DNA of 64,000 nt from Bog-756 sp963824645 (GTDB lineage: Bacteria > Actinomycetota > Acidimicrobiia > Acidimicrobiales > RAAP-2), in assembly GCA_963824645.1 (NCBI GenBank), contig CAWGQC010000005.1, forward strand, positions 496,001-560,000, written 5' to 3'. Positions 52,115 to 61,461 of this stretch are shown piece by piece. Numbering within the stretch: the first letter of the stretch is position 1; the number at the start of each line of letters is the position of its first letter. Under the pieces are notes generated by a model, which worked only from the letters and a program-made list of their open reading frames with translations, did no database searches and was not told the origin of the DNA. The position numbers were made by a program, and so were the translations under genes.

Positions 52115-53554
52115 TCAGCCCCGGAGGCGTCGGAGCTCGGCGGCCACAGCCTTGCCGTCGGCCTGTCCCTTGGTGGCCTTCATCACCGCTCCGGTGAAGA
52201 ACCCGGTCAGCTTGTCCTCCCCCTGGCGGAAACGGTCCCATTCGTCGGGGTGGGCCTCCACCACGGTGGCCACCGTGGCCATCAGGGAGTCCTCGGTCAT
52301 GGCCTCGAAGCCCCGGGCGGCGGCGATGGCGGCCGGGTCGCCACCGCCTTCGGCCAACAACTGCCCCAACACCGCTTTGGCCTGGGTGGCGGTCAGCGCA
52401 CCGGCGGCTTCGAGGGTCAGCAGCGAGACGTAAGAGTCGAGAGGGAGACGACGGGCGGCCTCGGGGTCGGTGGCCGCCTCGTTGGCCGTGCGGGCCAGGG
52501 CCAGGGCCGGGGCCACGCCCGAGGCCACCGCCTCGATGACCAGTTGGTCGAGACCGAGGTCCACGACGGTCTCCACCTGGTCGGCGGCCGAGGCGGACGG
52601 GGCGCCGGCGCCCGCCAGTAGCTCGGTCAGACGAGCCCGACGCGCCGCCGGCATGGGCCCCAACGTGTCGGCCACAGCCCGGAGCCAATCGGCGTCGGGC
52701 ACCAGGGGGACCAGGTCGGGCTCGAGGAAGTAGCGGTAGTCGTAGGCATCCTCCTTCGACCGGAGGGTTACCGTCCGACCGGCGCCCTCGTCCCAGTGCC
52801 GCGTCTGCTGGTCGACGGCTTGGCCGGACTGGATGAGGGCGATCTGACGCTCGGCCTCGAACTCGATGGCCCGGCCCAGGGACCGCATCGAGTTGAGATT
52901 CTTGATCTCACAGCGGGTGCCGAAGGGGTCGTCGGCCGACCGACGGACGGACACGTTGGCGTCAACCCGCATCGAGCCCTCCTCCATCTTGCCGTCGGAA
53001 GCACCCGACGCCACCAGCACACCCCGCAGCTCGCTGACATAGGAACGGGCCTGGGCCGCCGATCGCATGTCTGGCACGCTCACGATCTCAACCAGGGGAA
53101 CGCCCGAACGGTTGTAGTCGACCAGTGAGTAGTCGGCCCCGTGGATGCGACCGGACGTGCCGGCATGGGTGGTCTTGCCGGTGTCCTCCTCCATGTGGGC
53201 CCGCTCGATCCCCACCCGACTGCCGTCGGGAAGGTCGAGGTGACCCTCCACATTGAGCGGCTCGTCGTATTGGCTGATCTGGTAGTCCTTGGCCTGGTCC
53301 GGATAGAAGTAGTTCTTGCGGTGGAAGGTCGAGGGGCGGATCTGGCAGTGGAGAGCGGTGCCGATGGCCATGGCCAACTCGACCGCTTTCTGGTTGAGCA
53401 CGGGTAGCGACCCCGGGAGCCCCAGGCACACCGGACAGATGTTGGTGTTGGGGTCGGAGCCGAAGGCGTTCGGGCACCCGCAGAACAGCTTGGTGGCTGT
53501 CTTGAGCTCGCAGTGGACCTCGAGGCCGATGACCATCTCCCACCCGTCGGTCAT
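52115..53554 (-). CDS. gatB: Asp-tRNA(Asn)/Glu-tRNA(Gln) amidotransferase subunit B
   Basis: This tRNA-binding and kinase subunit of GatCAB activates mischarged Glu-tRNA(Gln) or Asp-tRNA(Asn) for amidation. The 479-residue protein begins with VIGLEVHCELKTATKLFCGC, has the zinc-site CPVCLGLPGSLPVLN, KNYFYPDQAKDYQISQYDEP, and the C-terminal YqeY-like tail domain ending QADGKAVAAELRRLRG. The length matches the family. Its ATG overlaps the gatA stop by four bases (ATGA), the usual coupled arrangement. The frame is intact. Confidence 0.97.
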   Translation of the reverse strand: MTDGWEMVIGLEVHCELKTATKLFCGCPNAFGSDPNTNICPVCLGLPGSLPVLNQKAVELAMAIGTALHCQIRPSTFHRKNYFYPDQAKDYQISQYDEPLNVEGHLDLPDGSRVGIERAHMEEDTGKTTHAGTSGRIHGADYSLVDYNRSGVPLVEIVSVPDMRSAAQARSYVSELRGVLVASGASDGKMEEGSMRVDANVSVRRSADDPFGTRCEIKNLNSMRSLGRAIEFEAERQIALIQSGQAVDQQTRHWDEGAGRTVTLRSKEDAYDYRYFLEPDLVPLVPDADWLRAVADTLGPMPAARRARLTELLAGAGAPSASAADQVETVVDLGLDQLVIEAVASGVAPALALARTANEAATDPEAARRLPLDSYVSLLTLEAAGALTATQAKAVLGQLLAEGGGDPAAIAAARGFEAMTEDSLMATVATVVEAHPDEWDRFRQGEDKLTGFFTGAVMKATKGQADGKAVAAELRRLRG

Positions 53555-55021
53555 GACGGTCCCCGGGTGTTGGTCGGGACCGGTGGGGCCAGCGGCGGTG
53601 CCGCCGCTTCGACCACGGCCGCCACTTTGAACAACGTGCTCTCCGACAGAGCCGGGCCGAGCAACTGCACCCCGATGGGCAGTCCGTCGGCCCCGGCCCC
53701 GAAGGGGACGCTGATGGCGGGGTGCCCGGCCAGGTTGGAGGGAATGGTGCAGACGTCGGAGAGGTACATGGTCAGCGGGTCCCCCGTCTTGGCCCCCAAG
53801 GCAAAAGCGGTGGTAGGAGCGGTAGGACCGAGCAGGACGTCACAGGACCGGTAGGCCTCGTCGAAGCCCTCGATGATCCGGGTCCGGACCCGGAGGGCCT
53901 GGTTGTAATAGGCGTCCATGTATCCGGCCGAGAGCACGTAGGTGCCGAGCATGATCCGCCGCTTGACCTCGGCCCCGAACCCGGCCGAACGAGTGGCTGT
54001 GTTCATGGCTGCGGTGTCCTCGGCGTCGACCCGCAGGCCGTAACGGACGCCGTCGTAGCGGGCCAGGTTGGAGGAGGCTTCGGCCGGGGCGATGAGGTAG
54101 TACGCGGACAGTCCGAGCGACACCACCGGTACGGAGATCTCCCGCACCCGGGCACCGGCGGCGGCGCAGGCCTCGGCGGCCCGGCGGGCCCGGTCGGCCA
54201 CCTCGGGATCGGCTCCCTCGAGGAACTCGGTGAGCAGACCGATGGTGAGCCCGGCCACACCGTCGTCCAGGACGGAGAGGACCGGGGGGGTCGGTCGGTT
54301 GAGCGAGGTCGAATCGGCGCTGTCGTGGCCCCCGATGACGTCGAAGACGAGGGCGGCGTCGGCCACGGTGGTGGCCAGCGGGCCGATCTGGTCCAACGAG
54401 CTGGCGAAGGCGACCAACCCGTAGCGGGAGACAGTGCCGTAGGTGGGCTTCATGCCGACCACGCCACAGAGGGCCGCGGGCTGGCGGATCGAGCCCCCGG
54501 TGTCCGATCCCAGGGCGGCCAGGGCGAACCCGGCGGCCACGGCGGCCGCCGATCCCCCCGAGGACCCACCGGGCACCCGGTCTCTGGCGTGGGGATTGCG
54601 GGTGGGTCCGGTGGCCGAGCTCTCGGTGGACGACCCCATGGCGAACTCGTCCATGTTGGTCTTGCCCACCAGGACGGCACCGGCCCGGCGCAGGCGGGTG
54701 ACCACGGTGGCGTCGTAAGGGGGCCGCCAACCGGCCAGGATGCCGCGACGAACAGGTGGTGTCGATCCCCCGGGTGCACATGTTGTCCTTGAGGGCCACC
54801 GGAACGCCGGCCAGGGGGCCGGGATCGACCCCGTCGGCCACCGTCCGGTCCACGGCGGCGGCCTCGGCCCTGGCCTGGTCGGCGGTGACCAGGTTGAAAG
54901 CGTGGATCTCCCCGTCCCCCGCCCCGATACGGGCCAGGTGGTCCTCCAACACGTCGGCCGCCGACCGTTCCCCGGCCCGCACGGTCAGGGCCAGGTCCGC
55001 CGCCGGGCGCGGGGCGGTCAC
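53551..55021 (-). CDS. gatA: Asp-tRNA(Asn)/Glu-tRNA(Gln) amidotransferase subunit A, one frameshift
   Basis: This is the glutaminase/amidase subunit of GatCAB; it releases ammonia from glutamine. It has the amidase-signature catalytic Lys in GVPVALKDNMCTRG, the cis-Ser in GGSSGGSAAAVAAG, and the nucleophile Ser in GSDTGGSIRQPAALC. The protein starts at 55021 (MTAPRPAADLALTVRAGERS). One extra C near 54743 in the stretch after DTTCSSR breaks the frame; without it the sequence reads ILAGWRPPYDATVVTRLRRA as expected. Most actinobacteria lack glutaminyl-tRNA synthetase and need this enzyme, so a sequence error is much more likely than a dead gene. Restored length is about 490 residues. Confidence 0.95.
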
Positions 55022-55326
55022 GGGGCTTCCCCGAGGATGCGCGGCACCCGGAAACGGTTGTCCTCGACCGACGGGGCCTGGGCCAGCACCTCGTCACGGT
55101 CGAGGCAGGGATCGATCTGGTCGCCCCGCAGGACGTTGGTAACGGCCATGGCGTGGGCCGTCGTCTCCACCCCGGCCAGATCGAGTGAGGCCACATCGGC
55201 GGCGTGGTCGAGTACCTCGGCCAACTGCTCGGTGAACAGATCCACCTCGTCGTCGGTGAGATGGAGACGGGCCAGGGTGGCCACGTGGACCACCTCCTGT
55301 CGGGTGAGGCGACCAGGCCGGGTCAT
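55018..55326 (-). CDS. gatC: Asp-tRNA(Asn)/Glu-tRNA(Gln) amidotransferase subunit C
   Basis: This small subunit of GatCAB, 102 residues, stabilises GatA and wraps between GatA and GatB. It has the family pattern LTRQEVVHVATLARLHLTDD near the N-terminus, TEQLAEVLDHAADVASLDLA, and LRGDQIDPCLDRDEVLAQAP, ending with ENRFRVPRIL-like DNRFRVPRIL. It overlaps gatA by four bases (ATGA) and the upstream hydrolase stop by four bases, making a tight operon of hydrolase-gatC-gatA-gatB. Confidence 0.96.
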   Translation of the reverse strand: MTRPGRLTRQEVVHVATLARLHLTDDEVDLFTEQLAEVLDHAADVASLDLAGVETTAHAMAVTNVLRGDQIDPCLDRDEVLAQAPSVEDNRFRVPRILGEAP

Positions 55327-56099
55327 CGGCCGGATGGGTTTCCGCTACCGCCCATGACGGCCAGGGAAAAATCGGTCACCCTCTCCTCGATGAGCGGGGC
55401 GTCCCAGTCGAGGGTGGCCACGTGATAGCTGCGCTCGAGGTGGACGCGCTCGACCGATCCTCCCACCGAACGCTCCAACACGTCGCCCGACACCGGGTCG
55501 ACGACATGGTCCTGCCGGCTGGACAGCAACAGGGTCGGACAACGGATGTCGCCCAAGTGGTCGGCCACGCCGTCGGCCCCCTCCAAGAGGGAGAGCAAGG
55601 GCACGAGGGGTGTGCCCGGATAGGCCGACTCTTCCACCCCGTCCTTGTTGACGTCCGAGCCGATGGCGTCGAACACCTCGGTGCCCGCCTCCACCACGGC
55701 CTGGATGGCCTCCCGGTCGGCCCGGTCGGGGGCGACAATGAGCGGGTTGACCACGGCGATGCCGGCCACCTCGGGGTGGTGCTCGGCCAACCAGCAGGTG
55801 AGGGTGCCCCCCATGGACAGACCGGCGACCACCACCTTTTCACTGCGGTCGGCCAGGTCCTGGTAGGCGGCCTCGGCCGCCGATGACCAGTCCTCCCACC
55901 GGGTGGGCAGCATGTCCTCCAGCGCCGTCCCGTGTCCGGGCAGGAGAGGTAGCTCGACCGTGAGCCCGGCCCGGCCCAGTGCTTCGGCCAGGGCCCGCAT
56001 CGACTGGGGGTTGCCGGTAAAGCCGTGGAGGACCAGCACGCCGTGGGATCCGCCCGGCGAAGACCAGGGCTCGGCACCAGGGATAATCGGAGCGGTCAT
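55323..56099 (-). CDS. Alpha/beta hydrolase (carboxylesterase/monoacylglycerol-lipase type)
   Basis: This 258-residue cytoplasmic hydrolase begins MTAPIIPGAEPWSSPGGSHG. It has GVLVLHGFTGNPQSMRALAE (oxyanion-hole HG), the nucleophile elbow VVAGLSMGGTLTCWLAEHHP, the acid LLLSSRQDHVVDPVSGD, and the catalytic His in LERSYHVATLDWD. The order and spacing match thermophilic carboxylesterase Est30-like enzymes. The start at 56099 was chosen at the domain edge; an upstream in-frame start at 56216 would overlap the neighbouring sulfotransferase. It heads the operon with gatC, probably by chance of gene order, with no functional link visible. Confidence 0.92.
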   Translation of the reverse strand: MTAPIIPGAEPWSSPGGSHGVLVLHGFTGNPQSMRALAEALGRAGLTVELPLLPGHGTALEDMLPTRWEDWSSAAEAAYQDLADRSEKVVVAGLSMGGTLTCWLAEHHPEVAGIAVVNPLIVAPDRADREAIQAVVEAGTEVFDAIGSDVNKDGVEESAYPGTPLVPLLSLLEGADGVADHLGDIRCPTLLLSSRQDHVVDPVSGDVLERSVGGSVERVHLERSYHVATLDWDAPLIEERVTDFSLAVMGGSGNPSGR

Positions 56100-56185
56100 G
56101 GGCGGGATGCTACTGGTCGGACCACGGAGCGCCGACGACCCGGCCGGCCGTCGAACCGCCAGGTCCCCACCTGTCCCCCGGAGGT

Positions 56186-57196
56186 TCAGACACGCTCGAA
56201 GTCGTGGTCGCCCCACGTGGTCAGCGGGAACCAGGCCAGCACCCGGCGCAGCGTGGCCAGCTGGTCGTCGTCGAGTTTCTTCTGCCAGGCCCGCGACAGC
56301 CCGGCGGCCACCCGAAAATCGGAGAAGCCCTCACCCGGGTTGTCGTGATCCCGTAGGTAGGTGTCGGTGCTGTCCGTCCAGCTCAGGCCCAGCTCGTCGA
56401 AGAGCTTGCGGAACTCGACATGGGGATCGGCGCACAGGGCCTCGTGGTGACGCACATGGAAGTGGGGGTTCTCCGCCAGCACTTCTTCCAACGCCGAGCA
56501 CAACAGACCGATCCTCCAGCACAGTTGTTCGACGCGGTCGGGCCCGGGTAGGGGCACGCCCCAGCGGTCCACGTAACGGGCCCGGATGTCCGGCCGCGTC
56601 TCGAGGATGGTGCTCGAGGTGATGCGCATGTTCATCCCCAGCCAACTGGCCAGGACGTTGGCCGGATGCCGCAGGAGGACAAGCGTCTCGACGTCGAAGT
56701 TGTCGGCCACCCAGCCCACGGCCAACTGGAGGTGGACCGATTTGGCCACCACCCGCGTCGAGCCGGCGTGCGGCCCGCCGCCCGGGCGCGGGTCGCGGGC
56801 CACGGTGCCGGCGGTCCAGGTCAAAAGATCGGGCTTGTGATCGAAGGTCCGATCTCGCCGCCCCGGACTGAGCATGTGCAGCGCGGTCCGAGCCCGGATG
56901 CCCTCGTAGGCGCCGTCGAGGATCCAGCTCCACAGGCGGTGGTAGGGACGGTTCACGTCACCGGGGCGCAAGACGGGATAGCGGCCCAGACGACTTTTGG
57001 CATGGATGGCGGCCGGGTGCTGTTCCTCGTTGTCCGGCTCGAAGGTCTCCCGGACCCCGGGGCAAGAGGCGAGGGCATACATCGTCCACGTGGTCCCCGA
57101 CCGGGGTAGGCCGGCTATGACGATGGGCTTGCCCTGCGAAGACGGTCCCCATTCAGCCCCCGACGAAGCCGGTCCCCTGCGACTGTCGTCCACCAC
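56186..57196 (-). CDS. Sulfotransferase-family protein
   Basis: This 336-residue protein is a predicted PAPS-dependent sulfotransferase or a close relative. The 5'-phosphosulfate loop is VIAGLPRSGTTWTMYALASC, and the 3'-phosphate region is LVLLRHPANVLASWLGMNMR. The middle has HAKSRLGRYPVLRPGDVNRP and RPDIRARYVDRWGVPLPGPD. It stands apart from the polysaccharide locus, next to the hydrolase-gat operon, and differs from the other five in its motif spacing, so its acceptor may not be the same glycan. The C-terminus ends WFPLTTWGDHDFERV. Assignment to the broad family is good; sulfation as such is inferred. Confidence 0.85.
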   Translation of the reverse strand: MVDDSRRGPASSGAEWGPSSQGKPIVIAGLPRSGTTWTMYALASCPGVRETFEPDNEEQHPAAIHAKSRLGRYPVLRPGDVNRPYHRLWSWILDGAYEGIRARTALHMLSPGRRDRTFDHKPDLLTWTAGTVARDPRPGGGPHAGSTRVVAKSVHLQLAVGWVADNFDVETLVLLRHPANVLASWLGMNMRITSSTILETRPDIRARYVDRWGVPLPGPDRVEQLCWRIGLLCSALEEVLAENPHFHVRHHEALCADPHVEFRKLFDELGLSWTDSTDTYLRDHDNPGEGFSDFRVAAGLSRAWQKKLDDDQLATLRRVLAWFPLTTWGDHDFERV

Positions 57197-57296
57197 AAAA
57201 GCCTAACCGCGGCGGGGTCCGGACCTGGCGGGTCGGCAGGCCGCAGGTATTGTTGTGGCCCAGACGGCATTCGACGGGCAAGGGAGCACCACAGCC

Positions 57297-57704
57297 ATGG
57301 CCACCTATCAATTTCTCAGCGATCCATGGCTGGAGGAGGCTCGGGCCATCCGGGCCGAGTTCGACGGCAAGGGAGCCACCATCGACCACTCGATTCGGAT
57401 GAACCTGATCATCGGGGAGGTTCCCTTCGGTCCGGGGTCCGTCGAGGCCCACGTCGACACCAGTTCCGGCGAACTGGTGCTCGACACCGGTCACATCGAT
57501 CCCGTCGACCTCACGGTGGCCCTCGACTACGACGTGGCCAAAGCCATCCTGGTGGAAGGGAACCCTCAGGCCGGAATGCAGGCCTTCATGGCCGGCAAGA
57601 TCAAGGTGGAGGGTGATATCGCCAAGCTGATGGCTCTTCAGTCGATGACCCCCGACCCGGCTGCCGCCGAGATCGCGGCGCGCATCATGGCCATGACCGA
57701 GTAG
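57297..57704 (+). CDS. SCP2 sterol-binding-domain protein
   Basis: This 135-residue protein consists of a single SCP2-type lipid-binding fold. ATG 57297 starts MATYQFLSDPWLEEARAIRA, followed by IRMNLIIGEVPFGPGSVEAH, LVLDTGHIDPVDLTVALDY and AFMAGKIKVEGDIAKLMALQ, the KIKVEGD block being the most conserved part. Such proteins are frequent near fatty-acid and sterol metabolism genes in actinobacteria. It has no signal peptide. Its ligand is unknown. An upstream in-frame GTG at 57255 would add 14 residues. Confidence 0.9.
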   Translation: MATYQFLSDPWLEEARAIRAEFDGKGATIDHSIRMNLIIGEVPFGPGSVEAHVDTSSGELVLDTGHIDPVDLTVALDYDVAKAILVEGNPQAGMQAFMAGKIKVEGDIAKLMALQSMTPDPAAAEIAARIMAMTE

Positions 57705-57804
57705 ATATCCAGTGACGCCGGTGGGCTCAGGCCATCGCTGGTGTGTACTTGCGGGCTACCGCGGCAGACGAGAAAGCGGCCAGGCCGGAGGGATGGATCG
57801 TGGA

Positions 57805-58650
57805 CTATTCCGCCAGTAGGGCGAAGAGATCGGGATGCCTCCGACCGCCAGGGCCAGGTTCGGTGCTTTGGAGAACGCCGTCCTTATCAACAATCCAAAA
57901 GCTGTAACCGTAGTCTCTTAGCATATCCCTGAGCGGTTCTCTCGTTTCTCCATAGTATTTTTCAGCACAGATATTGTATTCCAATTGGATGGCACGAATT
58001 CGTCCCTGACTCAGCGCCTTTTTGGCCCCCTCGAGAACGAAGCGCTCGGCTCCCTCCACATCCATCTTTACCCCGTTGGCCACACGCTCACCCAGGACAT
58101 CATCAAGCGTAGTAACCACGGTTTCAACCCCTGCAGGTTCAGCACCCCCATCACCATCCGAGGGCAGCAAACGGCTTTGGGGTCCGCGGCCCTCTGTCAT
58201 CGTCATTGTTCCGCTGCGATCAAAGAGAGCGGCAGGAATAATAGTGAAGGCGTAACCGTTCAACGCGGCATTTGCCTCTAATGCACTGCGGGCCTCGTCG
58301 TTGGGCTCGACGGAAATGACCTGCGCACCTAGGTCGGCTGCCCAAATCGAATAAACACCGGCATTGGCTCCGATGTCGACGAAGAGTGTGTCGGATCCCA
58401 GGAACCTTCTCCAGGCAAAGAGTTCCCGAGTGTTGCCGACGGCAACCTTCTGTGTACTGGGGAACCGACTGTCGACCAAAATATGGGAATGATCACCGAG
58501 TGGAAACCTGGCCGGCTTGTGCATTTTGGCGTAGATGTGCATCTTTGACTGGCGCGCCAGTGTTCTAAGCCGGTGATCGGTATTACCGGGTTGATCCCAG
58601 GCGCGCTTGACTTCCTCATGAAAATCTTTGATGGTGCCCATAGATGCCAT
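57805..58650 (-). CDS. FkbM-family SAM methyltransferase
   Basis: This 281-residue methyltransferase is of the FkbM type, often found modifying sugars or polyketides. It has LFVDIGANAGVYSIWAADLG (motif I), VISVEPNDEARSALEANAAL (acidic residue binding the ribose), NGVKMDVEGAERFVLEGAKK (the VKxDxEGxE block of FkbM proteins) and RAIQLEYNICAEKYYGET. The gene is clearly less GC-rich than neighbours on both sides, with more A/T in third positions, so it looks acquired. It is isolated between an SCP2-like gene and an MFS transporter. It could act on the glycan locus from outside, but nothing links it directly. Confidence 0.9.
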   Translation of the reverse strand: MASMGTIKDFHEEVKRAWDQPGNTDHRLRTLARQSKMHIYAKMHKPARFPLGDHSHILVDSRFPSTQKVAVGNTRELFAWRRFLGSDTLFVDIGANAGVYSIWAADLGAQVISVEPNDEARSALEANAALNGYAFTIIPAALFDRSGTMTMTEGRGPQSRLLPSDGDGGAEPAGVETVVTTLDDVLGERVANGVKMDVEGAERFVLEGAKKALSQGRIRAIQLEYNICAEKYYGETREPLRDMLRDYGYSFWIVDKDGVLQSTEPGPGGRRHPDLFALLAE

Positions 58651-58856
58651 TCAAACTAGTGGATGACCCGCTACCCGATCCCGGGGCCGGAAGTCCTCCT
58701 CTGGCCTGGTCACCATGTCATCGATGTCAAAACAGCTGAGCCATTGGCGTGGTCGACACGAGGAGCGAGTCGGTCAACGGGGCCAGGCTGGCGCCGGTGG
58801 AGATGCGTTCCCGGCCATTCGCCGGTAACCGATGGTCCGGCCCGGTTGCGGCTCGG

Positions 58857-60482
58857 TCAGGTTCCACCGGTGGACCGGTCCGGTGACCGCCGACCGTGAC
58901 CGGGGGTGTCGCGCATGAAGAAGCCGAAGATGCCGGCCAACACCGCCCCCACCGCCCCCACCGCATAGGCCCGGTGGAACGAGGCCAGCGAGCCCACACC
59001 TCCGTGTCCCGAGGCCTGCACGGTGACCATCACCTGGATACCGGCCACGATCCCGATCTGTGTAACCAGCTGTTGGGCGGCGCTCATGACCCCGAGCTCG
59101 TCCGCCGCCACCTCGTTGGAGGCCGACGCCGCCGTGGCCGGGGTCGACAAGCCGTTGCCTACCCCGGACAGGGCCAGGGCGATCAGTATCACGAAGAGCG
59201 ATGGTTGGGCCCCGAGTCGGGTGAACACGACCATGGATGCGGTTAGAGCGACGGCGCCGGCCACCGTGGAGAACCGCTCCCCTACCTTGACGGCGGCGTA
59301 GCCGGCAATGGGCGCCACCACCGAGAACAACAGGGGACGGGCTGTGGATACCAGGCCGGCCTCGGTCTCGCTGTAGCCGTAGACCCGCTCCATGAGTATG
59401 GGGAAGAGGAAGAACCCGCCCATGTAGGAGAAGTTGACGAAGGTGCGGGCCCCGAGGGGAAACACGAAGTTTCGCATCCGGAAGTAGCGGAGGGGGATGA
59501 GGGGATGCGGGGCTCTCCGCTCGTGGAGGACGAAGGCCACCCCGAGCACGAGGCAGGAGGCGAACAAGGCCAGCACCGTCGGGGCGGAAAACCCGTCCGA
59601 CGGAGCCAGGTTGAGGGCCAGCAGCCCGGTGGTCACGGCAGCCGACAGGGTCAGGGAGCCCGTCCAGTCGAGCTGGGCCCAAGGCCCCGGGTGCGGAGGG
59701 GCCGGGGCGGCGGTCCCGTCCGCCACATCGGGTACGCCGTCACCGCCGACATTCCGACCGGAGGGCAGGACCACGACGGCCAGCACGGCAGCCACGGCCA
59801 TGAGGGGCAGCTCGCCCCAGAACAGGGCCCGCCACCCCAGGTACTGGATGATGGGAGCACCGATGGTGACCCCCAGGACGGGCCCGCCCGCTCCCACCAG
59901 GGCCCACCAGCCCATGGCCTTGACCCGATCGCCGTGGGAGAAGGCCTGCAGAACCAGGGCCATGGAGGCGGCGCCGGTGGCCGCTCCTTGGATGCCGTCG
60001 AACAGGCGGGCGGCAATGAGCACGCCGGCCGTCGGGGCCGAAGCGGTCAGGACCACGCTGATGGCCGCCCCACCCAGTCCCCACAGGTACAGGCGCCGGT
60101 AGCCGCGCAGGTCGCCCAGCTTCCCCAGGATGGGAGCGGCCACCCCAAAGGCCAACAAGGGGGCGGTCGAGGTCCAGGTGAGGGTGGAGACCGAGGTATG
60201 CAGTTGGGTGGCCACCTGAGGGAGGGCCACCACAAAGACGGTGAAGGTGATGTTGACCGAGAGGAGGCCGGCCAGCACCGTCCACAACACCCACCACTGG
60301 TACCGCTCCGACCGGGTCAGGCGGTGGTGAATACGGTGGCGGAAGAGAAGAGGCCAAGGGACCACGATCCCGCCGTCGGCGCCGGACCCGCTACCCGACA
60401 GCAGGACCTCGGCCTCGATCAGCTCATCGGTTCCGAAATCCCGTCCGCCCTCTGGCCGCCGCGGCCCGGCCACCGGCACCAT
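58857..60482 (-). CDS. MFS transporter (EmrB/QacA, 14-helix type)
   Basis: This is a drug:proton antiporter-type major facilitator of 541 residues with about 14 hydrophobic helices. It has VNITFTVFVVALPQVATQLH and LTWTSTAPLLAFGVAAPILG in TM1-2, the loop motif GKLGDLRGYRRLYLWGLGGA (G-x-L-x-D-R-x-G-R-R type), and ALVGAGGPVLGVTIGAPIIQ of motif C in TM5. The N-terminal 55 residues are a polar extension before the first helix. The gene starts about four bases after the SDR stop, so the two are likely co-transcribed. The substrate is unknown; lipids or small hydrophobic compounds are typical for the family. Confidence 0.9.
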   Translation of the reverse strand: MVPVAGPRRPEGGRDFGTDELIEAEVLLSGSGSGADGGIVVPWPLLFRHRIHHRLTRSERYQWWVLWTVLAGLLSVNITFTVFVVALPQVATQLHTSVSTLTWTSTAPLLAFGVAAPILGKLGDLRGYRRLYLWGLGGAAISVVLTASAPTAGVLIAARLFDGIQGAATGAASMALVLQAFSHGDRVKAMGWWALVGAGGPVLGVTIGAPIIQYLGWRALFWGELPLMAVAAVLAVVVLPSGRNVGGDGVPDVADGTAAPAPPHPGPWAQLDWTGSLTLSAAVTTGLLALNLAPSDGFSAPTVLALFASCLVLGVAFVLHERRAPHPLIPLRYFRMRNFVFPLGARTFVNFSYMGGFFLFPILMERVYGYSETEAGLVSTARPLLFSVVAPIAGYAAVKVGERFSTVAGAVALTASMVVFTRLGAQPSLFVILIALALSGVGNGLSTPATAASASNEVAADELGVMSAAQQLVTQIGIVAGIQVMVTVQASGHGGVGSLASFHRAYAVGAVGAVLAGIFGFFMRDTPGHGRRSPDRSTGGT

Positions 60483-60485
60483 CGT

Positions 60486-61365
60486 TCAGTCCTCCAGACG
60501 ATGCATCTCCGCCTGCAGCCCGGCCACCGTCCAACGCCCAGGTCTCTCCAACGTGGTGGTCATAGTCCATGGCTGGAAGAGTCGGATCTGGCCTCCCTGG
60601 ACGAAGTAGACCCTCCCGGTCACCGGACACCGCTCGGTGGCCAGGTAGGCGGCCACTGGAGCGATGTTGGCCGGATCCCAGCTGTCGAAGGCGGAGGCAT
60701 CGGACGGGGCCTGCACGATCTCCGACAGGCCAGGGGTCTGCTGGGTCATACGCGGTACGCGCCGCCGGGGCGATGGCGTTGACCCGGACCCCGTAACGGA
60801 CGAGTTCGTCGGCCACGATCGTGGTGAAGGCGGCGATCCCGGCCTTGGCCGCGCCGTAGTTGGCCTGACCGGGGTTGCCCAGCAGGCCCGAGGTCGACGA
60901 GGTGTTGACCACCGACGCCCGCACCTCTTTCCCCTCCTTGGTTCGGGCCCGCCAGTAGGCGGCCGCGTGCCGGGTGGGGACGAAGTGTCCCTTGAGATGT
61001 ACATGGATGACCGAATCCCAGTCGGCCTCCGACATGTTGACCAGCACCCGGTCGCGGAGGATGCCGGCGTTGTTGACCAGCACATGGAGGTCGCCGAAGG
61101 CTTCCACGGCGGTGGCGATCAGCCGCTGGCCACCCTCCCAGTCACACACGTCGTCGGCGTTGGCCACCGCCTGTCCCCCGGCGGCGGTGATCTCGTCGAC
61201 CACCTGCTGGGCCGGCGACCGATCGTCCCCCGAGCCGTCCACCGCGCCGCCCAGGTCGTTGACCACCACTTTGGCCCCTTCGGCGGCAAAGAACAGCGCG
61301 TGCTCCCGTCCGATACCGCGACCGGCGCCGGTGATGATGGCGACCCGTCCCTCCAGTTCTCCCAT
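60486..61365 (-). CDS. SDR-family oxidoreductase (3-hydroxyacyl-CoA-type), one frameshift
   Basis: This is a short-chain dehydrogenase of about 292 residues. It starts at 61365 with MGELEGRVAIITGAGRGIGR (the TGxxxGxG NAD(P) site), then VVVNDLGGAVDGSGDDRSPA, LVNNAGILRDRVLVNMSEAD, SSTSGLLGNPGQANYGAAKAG (catalytic Ser, Tyr and Lys). The stretch NDLGGAVDGSG is typical of the peroxisomal-multifunctional-enzyme-type 3-hydroxyacyl-CoA dehydrogenases. Near 60745 the frame breaks, and the C-terminus continues in another frame as DSWDPANIAPVAAYLATERC and PVTGRVYFVQGGQIRLFQPW. The full motifs suggest a sequencing error. The role is probably lipid metabolism. Confidence 0.9.
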
Positions 61366-61461
61366 GTCACACTCTCCATGCGGGCGGTCTCGACGTGGCC
61401 GCCACGCCGGTGTGGACATGCCGAACGTTCCGTGCCACGTTGGCAGGCGTCTCCGGCCCGG

